In this document: positions 32,663-42,287 of the stretch, piece after piece
How positions within the stretch are numbered: position 1 is the first letter of the stretch
How the letters are laid out: each line of letters begins with the position of its first letter
Source of the DNA: Moniliella sp. 'wahieum'
Lineage: Eukaryota; Basidiomycota; Moniliellomycetes; Moniliellales; Moniliellaceae
DNA: 64,000 bases
Reading direction: 5' to 3'
Assembly (NCBI GenBank): GCA_003971905.1
Contig: RSEE01000017.1
Span: 124,001-188,000, forward strand
Position numbers and translations under genes: made by a program
The notes under the pieces: model-generated
The model's input: only the letters and a program-made list of their open reading frames with translations
Told to the model about the DNA's origin: nothing
Database searches by the model: none

Positions 32663-33873
32663 ATGAAAGCATCAACTGCTGCCGCCGTCACTGGCCTGAC
32701 GCTCGCCGGCTGTCGTCGGTTACGCTGCGTATGTTTTTCTCTGCACCTGGCCGCCACACACTGCTGCTCCCTTCATTGGTGCTGACACATCTTCTCCAGC
32801 TACTTTGACTACCGCCGCCGCCATGATGCCACCTTCCGCCGCTCCCTGGGCAAGCAGTACAAGCGTCAAAAGAAGGCCGAGGCCAAGAAGGACGAGGAGT
32901 CCAAGAAGGCCACCGAAACTGCCATTGCTGCTGCTGTTCTAGCACGCGTGCCGCTCTTGCTGACGGCACCATCCCCAAAGACCCTGCCGCTCGCGAGGCC
33001 TACTTTATGGAGCAAATCACCATTGGTGAACTCCTCTTCAACCGCGGCCAGGACTTCCACCTCGACTCAGCCACTGCCTTCTTCCGTGCTTACAAGGTGT
33101 ACCCGCAGCCTTTTGAGCTGCTCATTATCCTCCAGAAGACGGTGCCACCCGAGGTGAACACGATCATTATGAAGATGGTCGAGAAAGACGTGATTTTGGC
33201 TAAGGGTGACGCTCCCTCCAGCTCGGCCAGCGCGTCCAACCGTGTCGATGAGGTTGATGATGAGGCCCCCAACGCCTCTAAGGACGACGCATCCAAGAAG
33301 GAGGAGTCCAAAGATGAGTCCAAAGATGAGTCCAAGGACGAAGAAGAAAGAGGGAGAGGAGGCCAAGGAGGCAGCCAAGCCTGAGTCTGTCTCCGGTTCC
33401 ACAAACGAGTGGGACGTAGTTTCCGCCACGTCGGATAAGCCGGAGGAGGAGGCTACCCTTGGCAAGGACTTTGGCGCGGCTGCTGAGCCGGTTGCGTCCA
33501 CCGCGCCGATTCACTTTGGTTTTGGCAGCGACAAGCCCACTGAGACTGCGGCTCCTGTTGAGACCCCCAAGGTTGAGGAGGCTGCCAAACCAGCTGAAGA
33601 GACCGGGACGCCCAAGGAGGACGTTCCTGCGCCTACTCCAGCCCCCGTGGAAGAGACTGCTCCTAAGGTGAGGAGCCTGTTGAGGAGATTGCTCCCAAGG
33701 CCGAGGAGCCTGTTGAGGAGATTGCTCCCAAGGCCGAGGAGCCTGTCGAGGAGATTGCTGCCACGACCGCGGATCCTGTTGAGGAGACACCCAAGGAGCA
33801 GAAGTCTGCCCTTGAGGAGCCTACAGGGGAGGTGGAGGAGCCCAAGGCCGAGGTAAGCGAGGAGTCTTCTTGA
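32663..33873 (+). CDS. TOM20: mitochondrial import receptor Tom20 with long acidic tail
   Basis: Outer-membrane receptor that binds mitochondrial presequences for the TOM complex. The N-terminal anchor (MKASTAAAVTGLTLAG, AVVGYAAYFDYRRR) is followed by a basic linker (KQYKRQKKAEAKKDEESKK) and the receptor domain (REAYFMEQITIGELLFNRG; ATAFFRAYKVYPQPFELLI; QKTVPPEVNTIIMKMV). A Tom20 of this family would normally end near here. This one continues about 220 residues through KDESKDESKDE, NEWDVVSATSDKPEEEA and three 11-residue repeats (EEPVEEIAPKA) to VSEESS. Intron 32729-32799. Frame changes near 32707, 32942, 33345 and 33669; the last is a missing base before the first repeat. The tail is acidic and likely disordered. 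Confidence 0.88.
33670..33768 (+). repeat. 33-bp coding tandem repeat in the TOM20 tail
   Basis: Three copies (33670, 33703, 33736) of GAGGAGCCTGTTGAGGAGAT and 13 further bases, encoding EEPVEEIAPKA. The third copy ends EEIAATT. Confidence 0.88.
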
Positions 33874-35255
33874 ATGTGAGCCGCACTCCTGAAAAAAAAG
33901 ACTTTGGGTGCGTCCAGTGCTGCCGGTATACGCCAGGATGGTTCTGCACGATTGAGCCGCCTTTCCTTTGTGGGGCCAACTGATCCTTCCTTTTGACAAG
34001 AATCACTCGTTGTCTCCCGTCCATCCGTAATATTCTCGCCACCGGCTACTTTTCATTTGTTGCACCTCCTGCATGGTGCCAGATCCAGCTTTGCACGCTT
34101 CGGGAGTTCTTCGTCCCCGAGGCAATGAATTTCACTTGCCTGACGCCTGACGCCTCACGTCTTTAATTGTCCATTCTCAACGCTCTTTCTGGTACCTTAG
34201 TGGGTCACGCCCGTCATAATACATTCCCTAACGTCCGTGTTGTTACACACATTGGCGCTGCATCATGATGCTTCACGGTACTGCATCACATAGTGAGCGA
34301 CAAGGATGGCAGCGTTCTAAATTAAAGTGCAATACTGAAACACATGGGGCACAGCACCAGGACAGAGTCCTCAGGGAAAACGCAACACGACACGCTTCTT
34401 TCCTCCGCAGAAGCAGGTCACCATATAGGATTAGAAAACGCGTTCAAATCTGCACGCTCGTGTCGTGATCGATTATCGATCGATCAGCCATATACCGTTT
34501 TCCCCGCGCTTCAAACACCCCAAGGTTAGCGATTCCATAATAGTCTGTAGCTCTACCGTGTGCCTCTCTGCTTTGCTCTCATCCATTTTCTTCGGAGAAG
34601 AGTACAAGTGACGGGGCGCTTTGATGTCGGCGAAGTGGGGAGCTCTCTGGGGCGCCAAAAGGGTCAGATTAACAGCAGAGTATGGGGCTCTCTGCAAAAT
34701 ACTATAACGAAAACGGACCCCCCACACAACCATCAGTGTGGCACTCCTTTCCGACCACACATGTCATCGTCAACCATAAACGATCCTGTTTGGGGGGGGA
34801 GGGGAAGCACAACCGGATATATTGAGTTGTATGCGTAAAAGGACCCGAGACAAGGCCCGTTATAGAAATGTATGGCTTCGTCTCTCCCATTGTTCTCACA
34901 ACTGGAGTGTTTCAATCCCAAACCCCCAGATTCTCGCGGGCTTTTTCGAGATGCCAATAGTCTAATACACATTGGTATGTGAGAGACCCACTCGAAAGGT
35001 CCACAGCTCAGCAAGCCCGTGACTACCATCACGTCCACAACATAGCATAGCACACCCTGCTCAATCCAGCATACTGTGTGAGCTGTAACTTAGGGCAGGC
35101 TGTACTAGGTTCTACAATGGCAGTAGCTGACCCTGGAGTCCTGAGTGATAAAGATTTCGAAGATTATTAGCGGAACAAGTTGAGTGAGAAGTGAATGTTA
35201 TTGTCAGGAGCTTGTCGAGGAAGTTGAGAGTACTATACGCATAAGTCATTCCATC
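33874..35255. other. convergent intergenic region
   Basis: About 1.4 kb between TOM20 and the alternative oxidase stop. I see only short AT-richer sequence, a palindromic CGATCGATTATCGATCGATC patch near 34469, and no gene. Confidence 0.5.
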
Positions 35256-36819
35256 TTATGCCACAATACGGCAGGCCGGGGTAGAAGCAAAAGGCCAGAG
35301 TACAAAAATCACCGCTTTGATGCCGTAGGGCGAAGGAGAGGGGTGTTGGACCTCTTCGGCGGCAATGTCACCCTTGTTCTGGGCCAAAGCTGCTTTGGCA
35401 TCGGCCGAAAGAGGGTCGGCAACAACTTCGTGCATGATATCGGGCTTTTCCGCCGTAGGTGGGTTGTTTTTATGAGAGTCCGCTTGAGCACGTGTCGCCC
35501 AAGAAAGCGCCTCCTCCCGGGTCAAACCGGCCACGCTGCCCGAAGTTGGGGTGAGGGCATGTGGTTGGCAAAAGGGTTAAAGTCCTTGGTGGGATCAAGA
35601 GAACCCAGAGTATGGTTGACAAAACGGTGGGTGGCTTCATCGGCGCGGATGGCATAAATCACATCCCGCATGGTGGCCGAGTCGGGAAGGCCCCAGTACT
35701 CTTTGGCAAGTTTGACCGCCGGAAGCGTTTCCCACTCGGGAAGACGGCCTTCCTCAATGTCCTCGATGATGGACGCTGAAAAGAAATGCATGCCGATGGT
35801 TAGTATACCATTCTGCAAAGCTAGAGGACAAAAATAATGGAAAACGTACTGTAAGTGATAACCGCCTCTTCCTCCAAAGCACCAACAAAACGATGGGCAG
35901 CCTTGGGTGCAACGAGATATGCAGCGAAGAACATGTTCCAAAAACTCCCTGTGCAACGAGGATCATGGTGCGCATAAACGGGCCCACATGTCCAACGTAC
36001 TGCATCGCAACAAGGAGTGCATCCGCTCATTTTCGCGTTCGAGCAAAGTGTTAATCCAACCTTTGTCCCGGCGGCATGAGACGGAGTGATTGAAGATGCC
36101 GGCAAGCTGCGGCCACTAGACCAGGGATACCAGCCACGGTCTCGAGAAATACAAACGCGTCATCCAAGCACTCGGAGTCATGCTGATTCTTCTTGCGCAT
36201 CTCGGCCAAGTCCATGGTTGTTGGGATCCACTGCGTCCATCCTCTCTTCTTGGGTAGCGAGACTTTGAAACCGGGGGAAGGACCTTCTTTGCTCTGATCG
36301 AACCCTTTGACAGTAGGGTACATGGAGGGGTGGTGGTAACGGGTGGCAAAATCAAATGTTTTGCTGAAAAGCACGGGCAAGCGAAAAGGTGTTAGCTTCC
36401 TGTCACAACAGGGCGAGAGATATACTACAGGATTGTGGATGAGAGCAGAAAGGGTAGGAAGAAAGCCCCAAGAACATACCGAACAAGATGGATCATCCCA
36501 AATGCCAATTTGTCGGTCCAATTTTGAGGCTTGAAGTGGGAGACTTCAACGGCCTGCACATCCTTTCCCGTGTAGAGAGGCCGGAAAAGGGTCGGCGTGT
36601 CGACGGTGCTGCCCCACTGACCGTCGGCTTGGGTTCCGCTTGACTTCCTCTTGCGTGTAATTGGTCAAAGTGCGGTACATTCCGTACATGGGGCGCACAT
36701 GCGAGCAGGCCATTGTACGGGAAGAGGCAGACATGGCAAAGCAACGCCTCTGCCCGTTGCGACAGGAGCAAGCCGGGTCGGCATGCCGTCGTCGTGGGCG
36801 CGCGGAGGCAGGGAATCAT
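35256..36819 (-). CDS. AOX1: mitochondrial alternative oxidase
   Basis: Di-iron ubiquinol oxidase of the inner mitochondrial membrane that bypasses complexes III and IV. The start at 36819 (MIPCLRAPTTTACRPG) gives an Arg-containing presequence-like N-terminus. Exon 1 ends HFKPQNWTDKLAFGMIHLVR. Exon 2 has KTFDFATRYHHP, FVFLETVAGIPGLVAA (first iron-ligand Glu), GWINTLLERENERMH (ENERMH motif), QYVGHVGPFMRTMILVAQGV, and ALEEEAVITYT (LEEEA motif). Exon 3 has IEDIEEGRLPEW and AIRADEATHRFVNHT (final Glu and His ligands), so the diiron set is complete. Introns 36364-36479 and 35776-35849. Frame changes near 36600, 36050, 36010, 35945 and 35535. The C-terminus extends with LTREEALSWATRAQADSHKN. A TATATA lies about 128 bp upstream and a heptamer array about 205 bp upstream. 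Confidence 0.92.
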
Positions 36820-39188
36820 AGCCAAAATAAACTGAACGATGAGTGGCACAGGTTGGTGCGTCTGCGGTGTGGGTGGCGTCGAATGGGTAGGTGTGGGCGT
36901 TTTGATGGGAGTTGGGGGCGAAATGGCGGGAAGAGCTAGGCTGTCTATATACCAAGAGGGCTCGGCGAGATTTGTCCAAAAGAAGAAGTATATCATTGGG
37001 CGATCGATCGATGATGGGTGGAGAGTCACCGGTCACCGGTCACCGGTCACCGGTCATCGGTCATTAATATTCCGCATCGCACTATGCCAGTCTCGCTGCT
37101 CTGACGCCAGCGGGCCTGTAAGGGGCAGGCCAGCACTCGACACTGGATGGTGCTTTGCGCCGTCGGAGAAGCGAAGCAGCGCCGGGAAGGCCCGGTTGCC
37201 TACAGAGTCTAGACGCGGTACAGGCCGGGACAGTTTCTAACAGTTTCTGACTAGTGCAATGTCCAATGCACCCATGGGCGTGTGCTGGAGGGTCGTTGCT
37301 GCGGAGGCCCCCAAATAAAGTCGCCGCGCACACACCGGTCTAACCTCCTAACCCCACCCCAATTCTCATAAATTCCTTTTGGCAACGGAGCGATCTTTCT
37401 ATAACCACCTCTCTCGGCATCTAATGAGCCTCACCTCGGCGGCAACCGGGACCGTGCTTTTCCGTGCTTTATACCGGAAAATACCCCGAGGGCTTCCACC
37501 ACAGGATGACTTCAATGATGTGAGGATCTCAGCCTCTCCGTTTGCCTTTTATCGTTCTTCCGGGATGTCCCGCCCGAAAAGGGGGGCTACATATATCGAC
37601 AACCCCGTGGACGTACGTGTCGACATGGGCTGGTGTTACAAACATGTCCGAGGACATAGGGAAGCTGAGAGCATACCCGCATCTCGCCTATCTGTATCAG
37701 CCTATAGCCCTCAGTGCCCTCTTCATCAGCGGAGATTCTTTTAGCAACTTCGTTGTAAACATGTGCCGCGTGAACACAATCCGGGCAATGTCGGGAAGCT
37801 GGCATGCGGATCCCCGGAACTTCGAGAGGAGAGCAAAACAAAATACAGTTTCGTATATCGATCATCGACCATAATAAGACACCCAAATATGGACGCCCTC
37901 TCATATCGGGGGGGGGGGGGGCGGGAAGGTCGGGCACGCCCGGAAAAGGGTCATTACTCTCTGTATATACTAGCGGTGGTGAAAACCACTAATAAGCATT
38001 TTGTCCTGAAGGATGTGTTGCCTTCGCGTAGGTGGTGGGCGTTGTGGTAGCTGTGGGTGGGCGCTGCGGGGTCAATGCGGCAATGCTTGACGGTGGCAAA
38101 AGGCTTTTATCAGCCCGTCTTCGCTCGTGACGCGTGACATTAATAAAGCAATTAAACACCTGAGCCTCAGGCCTCACAGTCAACCGCATGGAGCGAAACA
38201 TAACCATCATGCATCAACGTTCGCAACGCATCAACGTTAGGACGGGCCCTATGGTGCTTGTATGATAGGAATGCACAGGGCATAGAAAAAACGGAAGTGA
38301 GACAACGTCGGAAGCCCGGCCTATAGGGGAGGTATAAGGGACCAGCCTGAGCCAAACGCACGGACCACGGGCCCATGACTCGCGACAACAGCCACGGCGA
38401 CTACCGCACATACGGGACAGTTAGGAATCATTTACAAATTGCGTTCTCACATACCTCTCTTCAGGTATTATATAGAGAGTTCCCTCCAAAAATATGATGA
38501 GCTCTAAGGAGGGGTCCCATAGACACGACAGGTGGTCATGTCACCTCACCGCCCCCTTGATCCTGCCAAAAAGCACAGGACTGTGTAGCCGTCACATGTG
38601 GCCAAAAAGAGGAAAAATAAGCATTTGGGCTTTTCCTCGGCCTTGAAGAATTTGAAGTTTGAACGTTGAACGCCAAGATGTTGCTGTTTTTGGTGTGTTG
38701 GGGGCTACCCAACAGGGTGGGGGGGGTGCGTGAGAGGCCAGAGGCCCATGGCAAGCTTTTCTGATTTCGTCAGACCTTTTCTCTCCATATATGATGGGGC
38801 ATTCCTTCTATCCCCGATTGTAGACAAAGAGACAGAGGGTCATGGCAATGGAAAGAGATACTGTTTCGAGCTATATTTTGCCCGTCGGCGCTGGTGCAGA
38901 ATGTATGATGCGGTGCCAGGAGAGGGCAAGGGAGGCGCCGCTGTTGGGACGAGGCAACCCTCGGGTGTCCGGCGACAGGGTGACGCGTCACGTGACGTAC
39001 GCGGTGCGGTTGTGGAGCGGCAGGGCAAGGGCGGGGCGGTGCTTGCGCGACGTGCGCTTCGCAGTTCAGCCCGGCAGATATCAGTTGCGCTGCCTGCTTT
39101 GCTGCTCGCTCTGCCTTGCGGTTCGTTGCCGTTGGCAGTTGTGGTCGCCGCCGCCATCTCCATTGACGCTGCGTGCGTGGCGCTGAAC
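36820..39188. other. intergenic, AOX upstream and UPF0132-like gene upstream
   Basis: About 2.4 kb. Contains the AOX TATATA (36946-36951), a GGTCACC array (37024-37065), a G homopolymer near 37911-37921, GTGACGCGTGAC (38126-38137) and TCACGTGA (38988-38995). No gene recognised. Confidence 0.5.
37024..37065. repeat. GGTCACC heptamer array upstream of AOX
   Basis: Five to six nearly perfect seven-base units (GTCACCG), the cleanest of the arrays in this window, about 205 bp upstream of the AOX start. Confidence 0.9.
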
Positions 39189-40002
39189 ATGCTGGTTGAC
39201 GCCAAGCACACCCTGCCTCCTCCCCTCCTTCCGACCGCCCCCGCCGCCCGCAGCGTCCCCCTTCCTCCCACCCTCCGACAGCGGCCTCTGCGCCCGCCGC
39301 CCCCGAAGCACGCCGATCCTTTGATGACCACGAGGGATATGACATTGACTCGTATCAATCTGGCTCACACGGCTTGCCCCCACCCTATGCCTCGTCGACC
39401 CCAGCCCCATCCCCGGCCTCTGGCACCCGCCCACCGCCTGGCCACGTGCCCACCCCCTCCATCAGCAGGACGCTTGGAGCTGGCATTAGTCCAGGAACCC
39501 AACACCGAGGCACCACCGCCTATTCTTCCTCCCACGGCTGGAGCATCTCCAACCTCTGTTGGGCTGCCTGGGCTCTTCCTCCGTTTAGCAGCGTTGCAGT
39601 TCTCATCTACGAGACGGAGAATGTACGTTGAGTTGGGCCACTCCTTCGTGGGACTGGGTCAGAAGGGCTGACAAGTGTCTGCATGTGGTCTTACTTTTGT
39701 TTCTGCTTTTTCCGTTTGCTTTCGCGGTTTGGTTTGACCCCTACTTTCTTTAACCTTGCCAGGACTTGGCTCGCTTCCACGCGTACCAATCCGGCGTTTG
39801 TGGGGGGGCATGGATTGTGGGGTTTTTGGTCTTGAACATCCTCTTTCGCTGGAAGGTGCTCAGCTTCATCTTCCTACTGGCCGGTCTGGGCTGGTCCTGG
39901 GTCTGCGGTTCTGTCGCAGCTGAGAATGCGCCGTCATTACAGCGGGTGCCATACATTGCCTATGCCGGGCCACAGGCGGAAGAGTGGCTAGCTGAGGAGT
40001 AA
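39189..40002 (+). CDS. small membrane protein, UPF0132/DUF4870-like
   Basis: Two exons joined across a 140-nt intron (39623-39762, GTACGT...CCAG). A Pro/Ser-rich N-terminus (RRSFDDHEGYDIDSYQSG, GLPPPYASSTPAPSPASG) leads to membrane segments. The junction reads IYETEN-DLARFHAYQSG, then WIVGFLVLNILFRWKVLSF and IFLLAGLGWSWVCGSVAA, ending EEWLAEE. The E-x-E-N...RFHAxQS block before a hydrophobic hairpin is the hallmark of the UPF0132/DUF4870 family, whose function is not established. The start is uncertain: ATG 39189 opens a different frame from the conserved part, so a frameshift near 39250-39310 or another upstream exon is needed. Confidence 0.55.
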
Positions 40003-40216
40003 GCGAACAAGCAAGCGAACTAGCCCTGGTTAGTCTGCCATGCATTATCAACTGTCCGCTGCCAGCCATGCCCATCCATTTGCCGCGCAAATGTTCTTCT
40101 ATATGGGTGTCCTTTATTGTTTCTCTTTTAATCAACCCATTTCTATGTGGGTCGTGCACAGATGATTCAACGCCTTGGCCAGGCTTGTAGTTTACCGTGC
40201 TCTCACCCAACACAAG

Positions 40217-40885
40217 TTATCCCTTCTCGCCATACATAAATTTGGCAGCTAGTGCACCCAGGCCACCCGAGCTCTGTAGCTGTGGTATTACACCATAGCA
40301 AAGACTAGGATTAGTACAGGTAGCTGCGTTCGGCCAGCCAGTCTCACGTACCTTTTCTTTCATCACCATCTTCATCACCATCTCACCTGCTTGTTGCACC
40401 GCATCGTTCTTGGACGCACTCGAAAGCAGGCCTTGGGCCTGCTTCGACTCGAAAATGTCCGAGGCATGGGCCATCGCGACACCCATCAATTCAGACTCGA
40501 TCCCGCCGCTCCCTCCACTGGAACTGGCTGAAGCGGAATGACCCTGCGAGCCACCGAGCACCGATTGGATAGCGCTCAGCGCGGCAGAAGCACCAATGTC
40601 ACGAGACGAGACGGGGGCGTTGCCCTGCTGGACATTCTTGTTCAAGGCCTTGATCTCCTCCTCGCTCGCACCCGGGTCGCTGGGATTGTCTTTCTTGGAG
40701 AGGAGCGAGGAAGCAATCGAGCTGAACGCACTGGCGTCCATCGTGCCGCTTCGATGCGTGCTGGTGGCAGCCCGAACCATGCTGCCCAAATCAAAGGCGC
40801 TGGAGGAGCTTGGATGGGGCTGCTGTTGTGCGACATGCGTGTCCCCGCCCAAGACTTGAGTTGCGGCGGTGACGAGGTTCTCCAT
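40217..40885 (-). CDS. DUF7721-like protein ('beta-flanking' type)
   Basis: Intact protein of 198 residues with one 72-nt intron (40280-40351). It begins MENLVTAATQVLGGDTHV and shows the fungal family pattern: SAFSSIASSLLSKK, EEEIKALNKNVQQ, DIGASAALSAIQSVLGG, LMGVAMAHASDIFESKQAQG, then DAVQQAGEMVMKMVMKEK and a glycine-containing end SSGGLGALAAKFMYGEKG. Soluble, helical, Ala/Ser-rich. The family is widespread in fungi without a known function; the name is from memory of the pattern. ATG 40885 is the only start giving this N-terminus. Confidence 0.72.
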   Translation of the reverse strand: MENLVTAATQVLGGDTHVAQQQPHPSSSSAFDLGSMVRAATSTHRSGTMDASAFSSIASSLLSKKDNPSDPGASEEEIKALNKNVQQGNAPVSSRDIGASAALSAIQSVLGGSQGHSASASSSGGSGGIESELMGVAMAHASDIFESKQAQGLLSSASKNDAVQQAGEMVMKMVMKEKVRETGWPNAATCTNPSLCYGVIPQLQSSGGLGALAAKFMYGEKG

Positions 40886-42287
40886 GGTGGGTGTTGGTTG
40901 AGAGGGGCGAGTGGATGAGCTGTGGGGGTGAGGAGCAAGAGGAGTGTCGGTATGGGCACATCCCAAATGGCCAACCCTCAGGGGCCGATCCCCTTTAACA
41001 GCAGAAGAGCTTGGACTGTTGGACTGGTGGTGGGTGGCGGATTGTGGCGCAGCGCGTTTAAAGCTCCCGAACAGTAGCTCTCTCCGGAGCAACGCAAGTA
41101 AAAATATAAAACGTACACAGCTTCCCTTCCCTAGCCTGTGTTTTGCGCACGGATGCGTCTACTAGCTATACCCAGCTCATAGCTGTGTGGTCAGGATGCC
41201 CATGCAGCCCTCTAGACATAAATGGCATATGAGTATGCCACGCAATGGTATGCCTACGAGAGAGCCAATTCACAATAAACGCAACAGACAACTTAGGGAA
41301 AAAAGCCACTGTGTGGGCAGGCGTTTACACGTGGATTAGTACAGCCCACCGGGGGAAACGAGGATCGAAAGTGACTTGAGAGGGCAGACGCTGGCGCGGT
41401 ACGCCGCTAGGTTCTCAGTCTCGTTGATGAGGCTGCACCGCGCTCATCAGGTGCGGAAGCATAAGTCGCAAAGTTCACACTGCGGGACGATCGCATGGGC
41501 CGGGCGCAAAACAACGCCCACAATTAAGCAGATCGAAGCTTCGACCATATCTCTTGCTCCAACGAGGGGACTCGACGGCACGACATGATTTGGGCGCATA
41601 GAGTGCTCAGGGGCTGCCACCCGTACAGCCTTGAAGCTTCTCGATTGCGCCTTTTACATCTTCGACGGGACGTCCGGGAATGGTTTAATAGGCATGCAGT
41701 GGGCGAACGCCATCGCCCCTCAAGCTTCAAGCTTCAAGCTTCAAGAGAGAGAATGAAAGTGAGAGCCATGATGGGCAAGCTGCAACAAGGACAAAGGAAG
41801 TTGCCCCGTGACGCGTGACGCAGCAACGTGTCGAGCCTTTTTCTCCGCTGCTGCACGAGAGCCGCAGCCGAAAGCCGTGCGAAAAGGGAGCGGGCAGTGA
41901 AATAGGAAATCGCTATAGGACTGGATGCGGATACACGCAAAATAAGCAGAGGGCGAACGGGATTCAGACGGAAGATACATAGAGCGCGCAATAACAACCA
42001 ACTATAGAGACAGTGAGCTTGCTATTGGGTACTACCAGACCTCTCCACCAGCAAACTTTGGGTGCGAAACAGAGGCATCATTCTTTTGGACGCGCCCGCC
42101 AATGATCCCACTGACTGGCCAGGCCGTCGTGAGAAGCCGAATGAGAGATCAGAGCAAGGGCAGAGCGAGCGTGGGGCACACAGAGGCCAAAGCAGAGCTT
42201 TTCTTGGACAACCCAAACCGGGTCAGGAAAGGAAGGTACGAGCGGGAAGGCAGGGTCATGCGAGCTGCCGATTCAAGCACCTTCATC
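40886..42287. other. intergenic between DUF7721 gene and SEC31
   Basis: About 1.4 kb upstream of the DUF7721 gene and downstream of SEC31. Holds the CAAGCTT run (41721-41745) and GTGACGCGTGACG (41808-41820). No gene seen. Confidence 0.5.
41721..41745. repeat. CAAGCTT heptamer run
   Basis: Three and a half head-to-tail CAAGCTT units. Single or double copies of the same unit recur near 9703, 55031, 58098 and 58910. Confidence 0.85.

Noticed and set aside
36839-37240. 133-codon plus-strand frame over the AOX promoter
   Set aside because: It translates the GGTCACC repeat array and the AOX upstream region; repetitive content explains the open frame.
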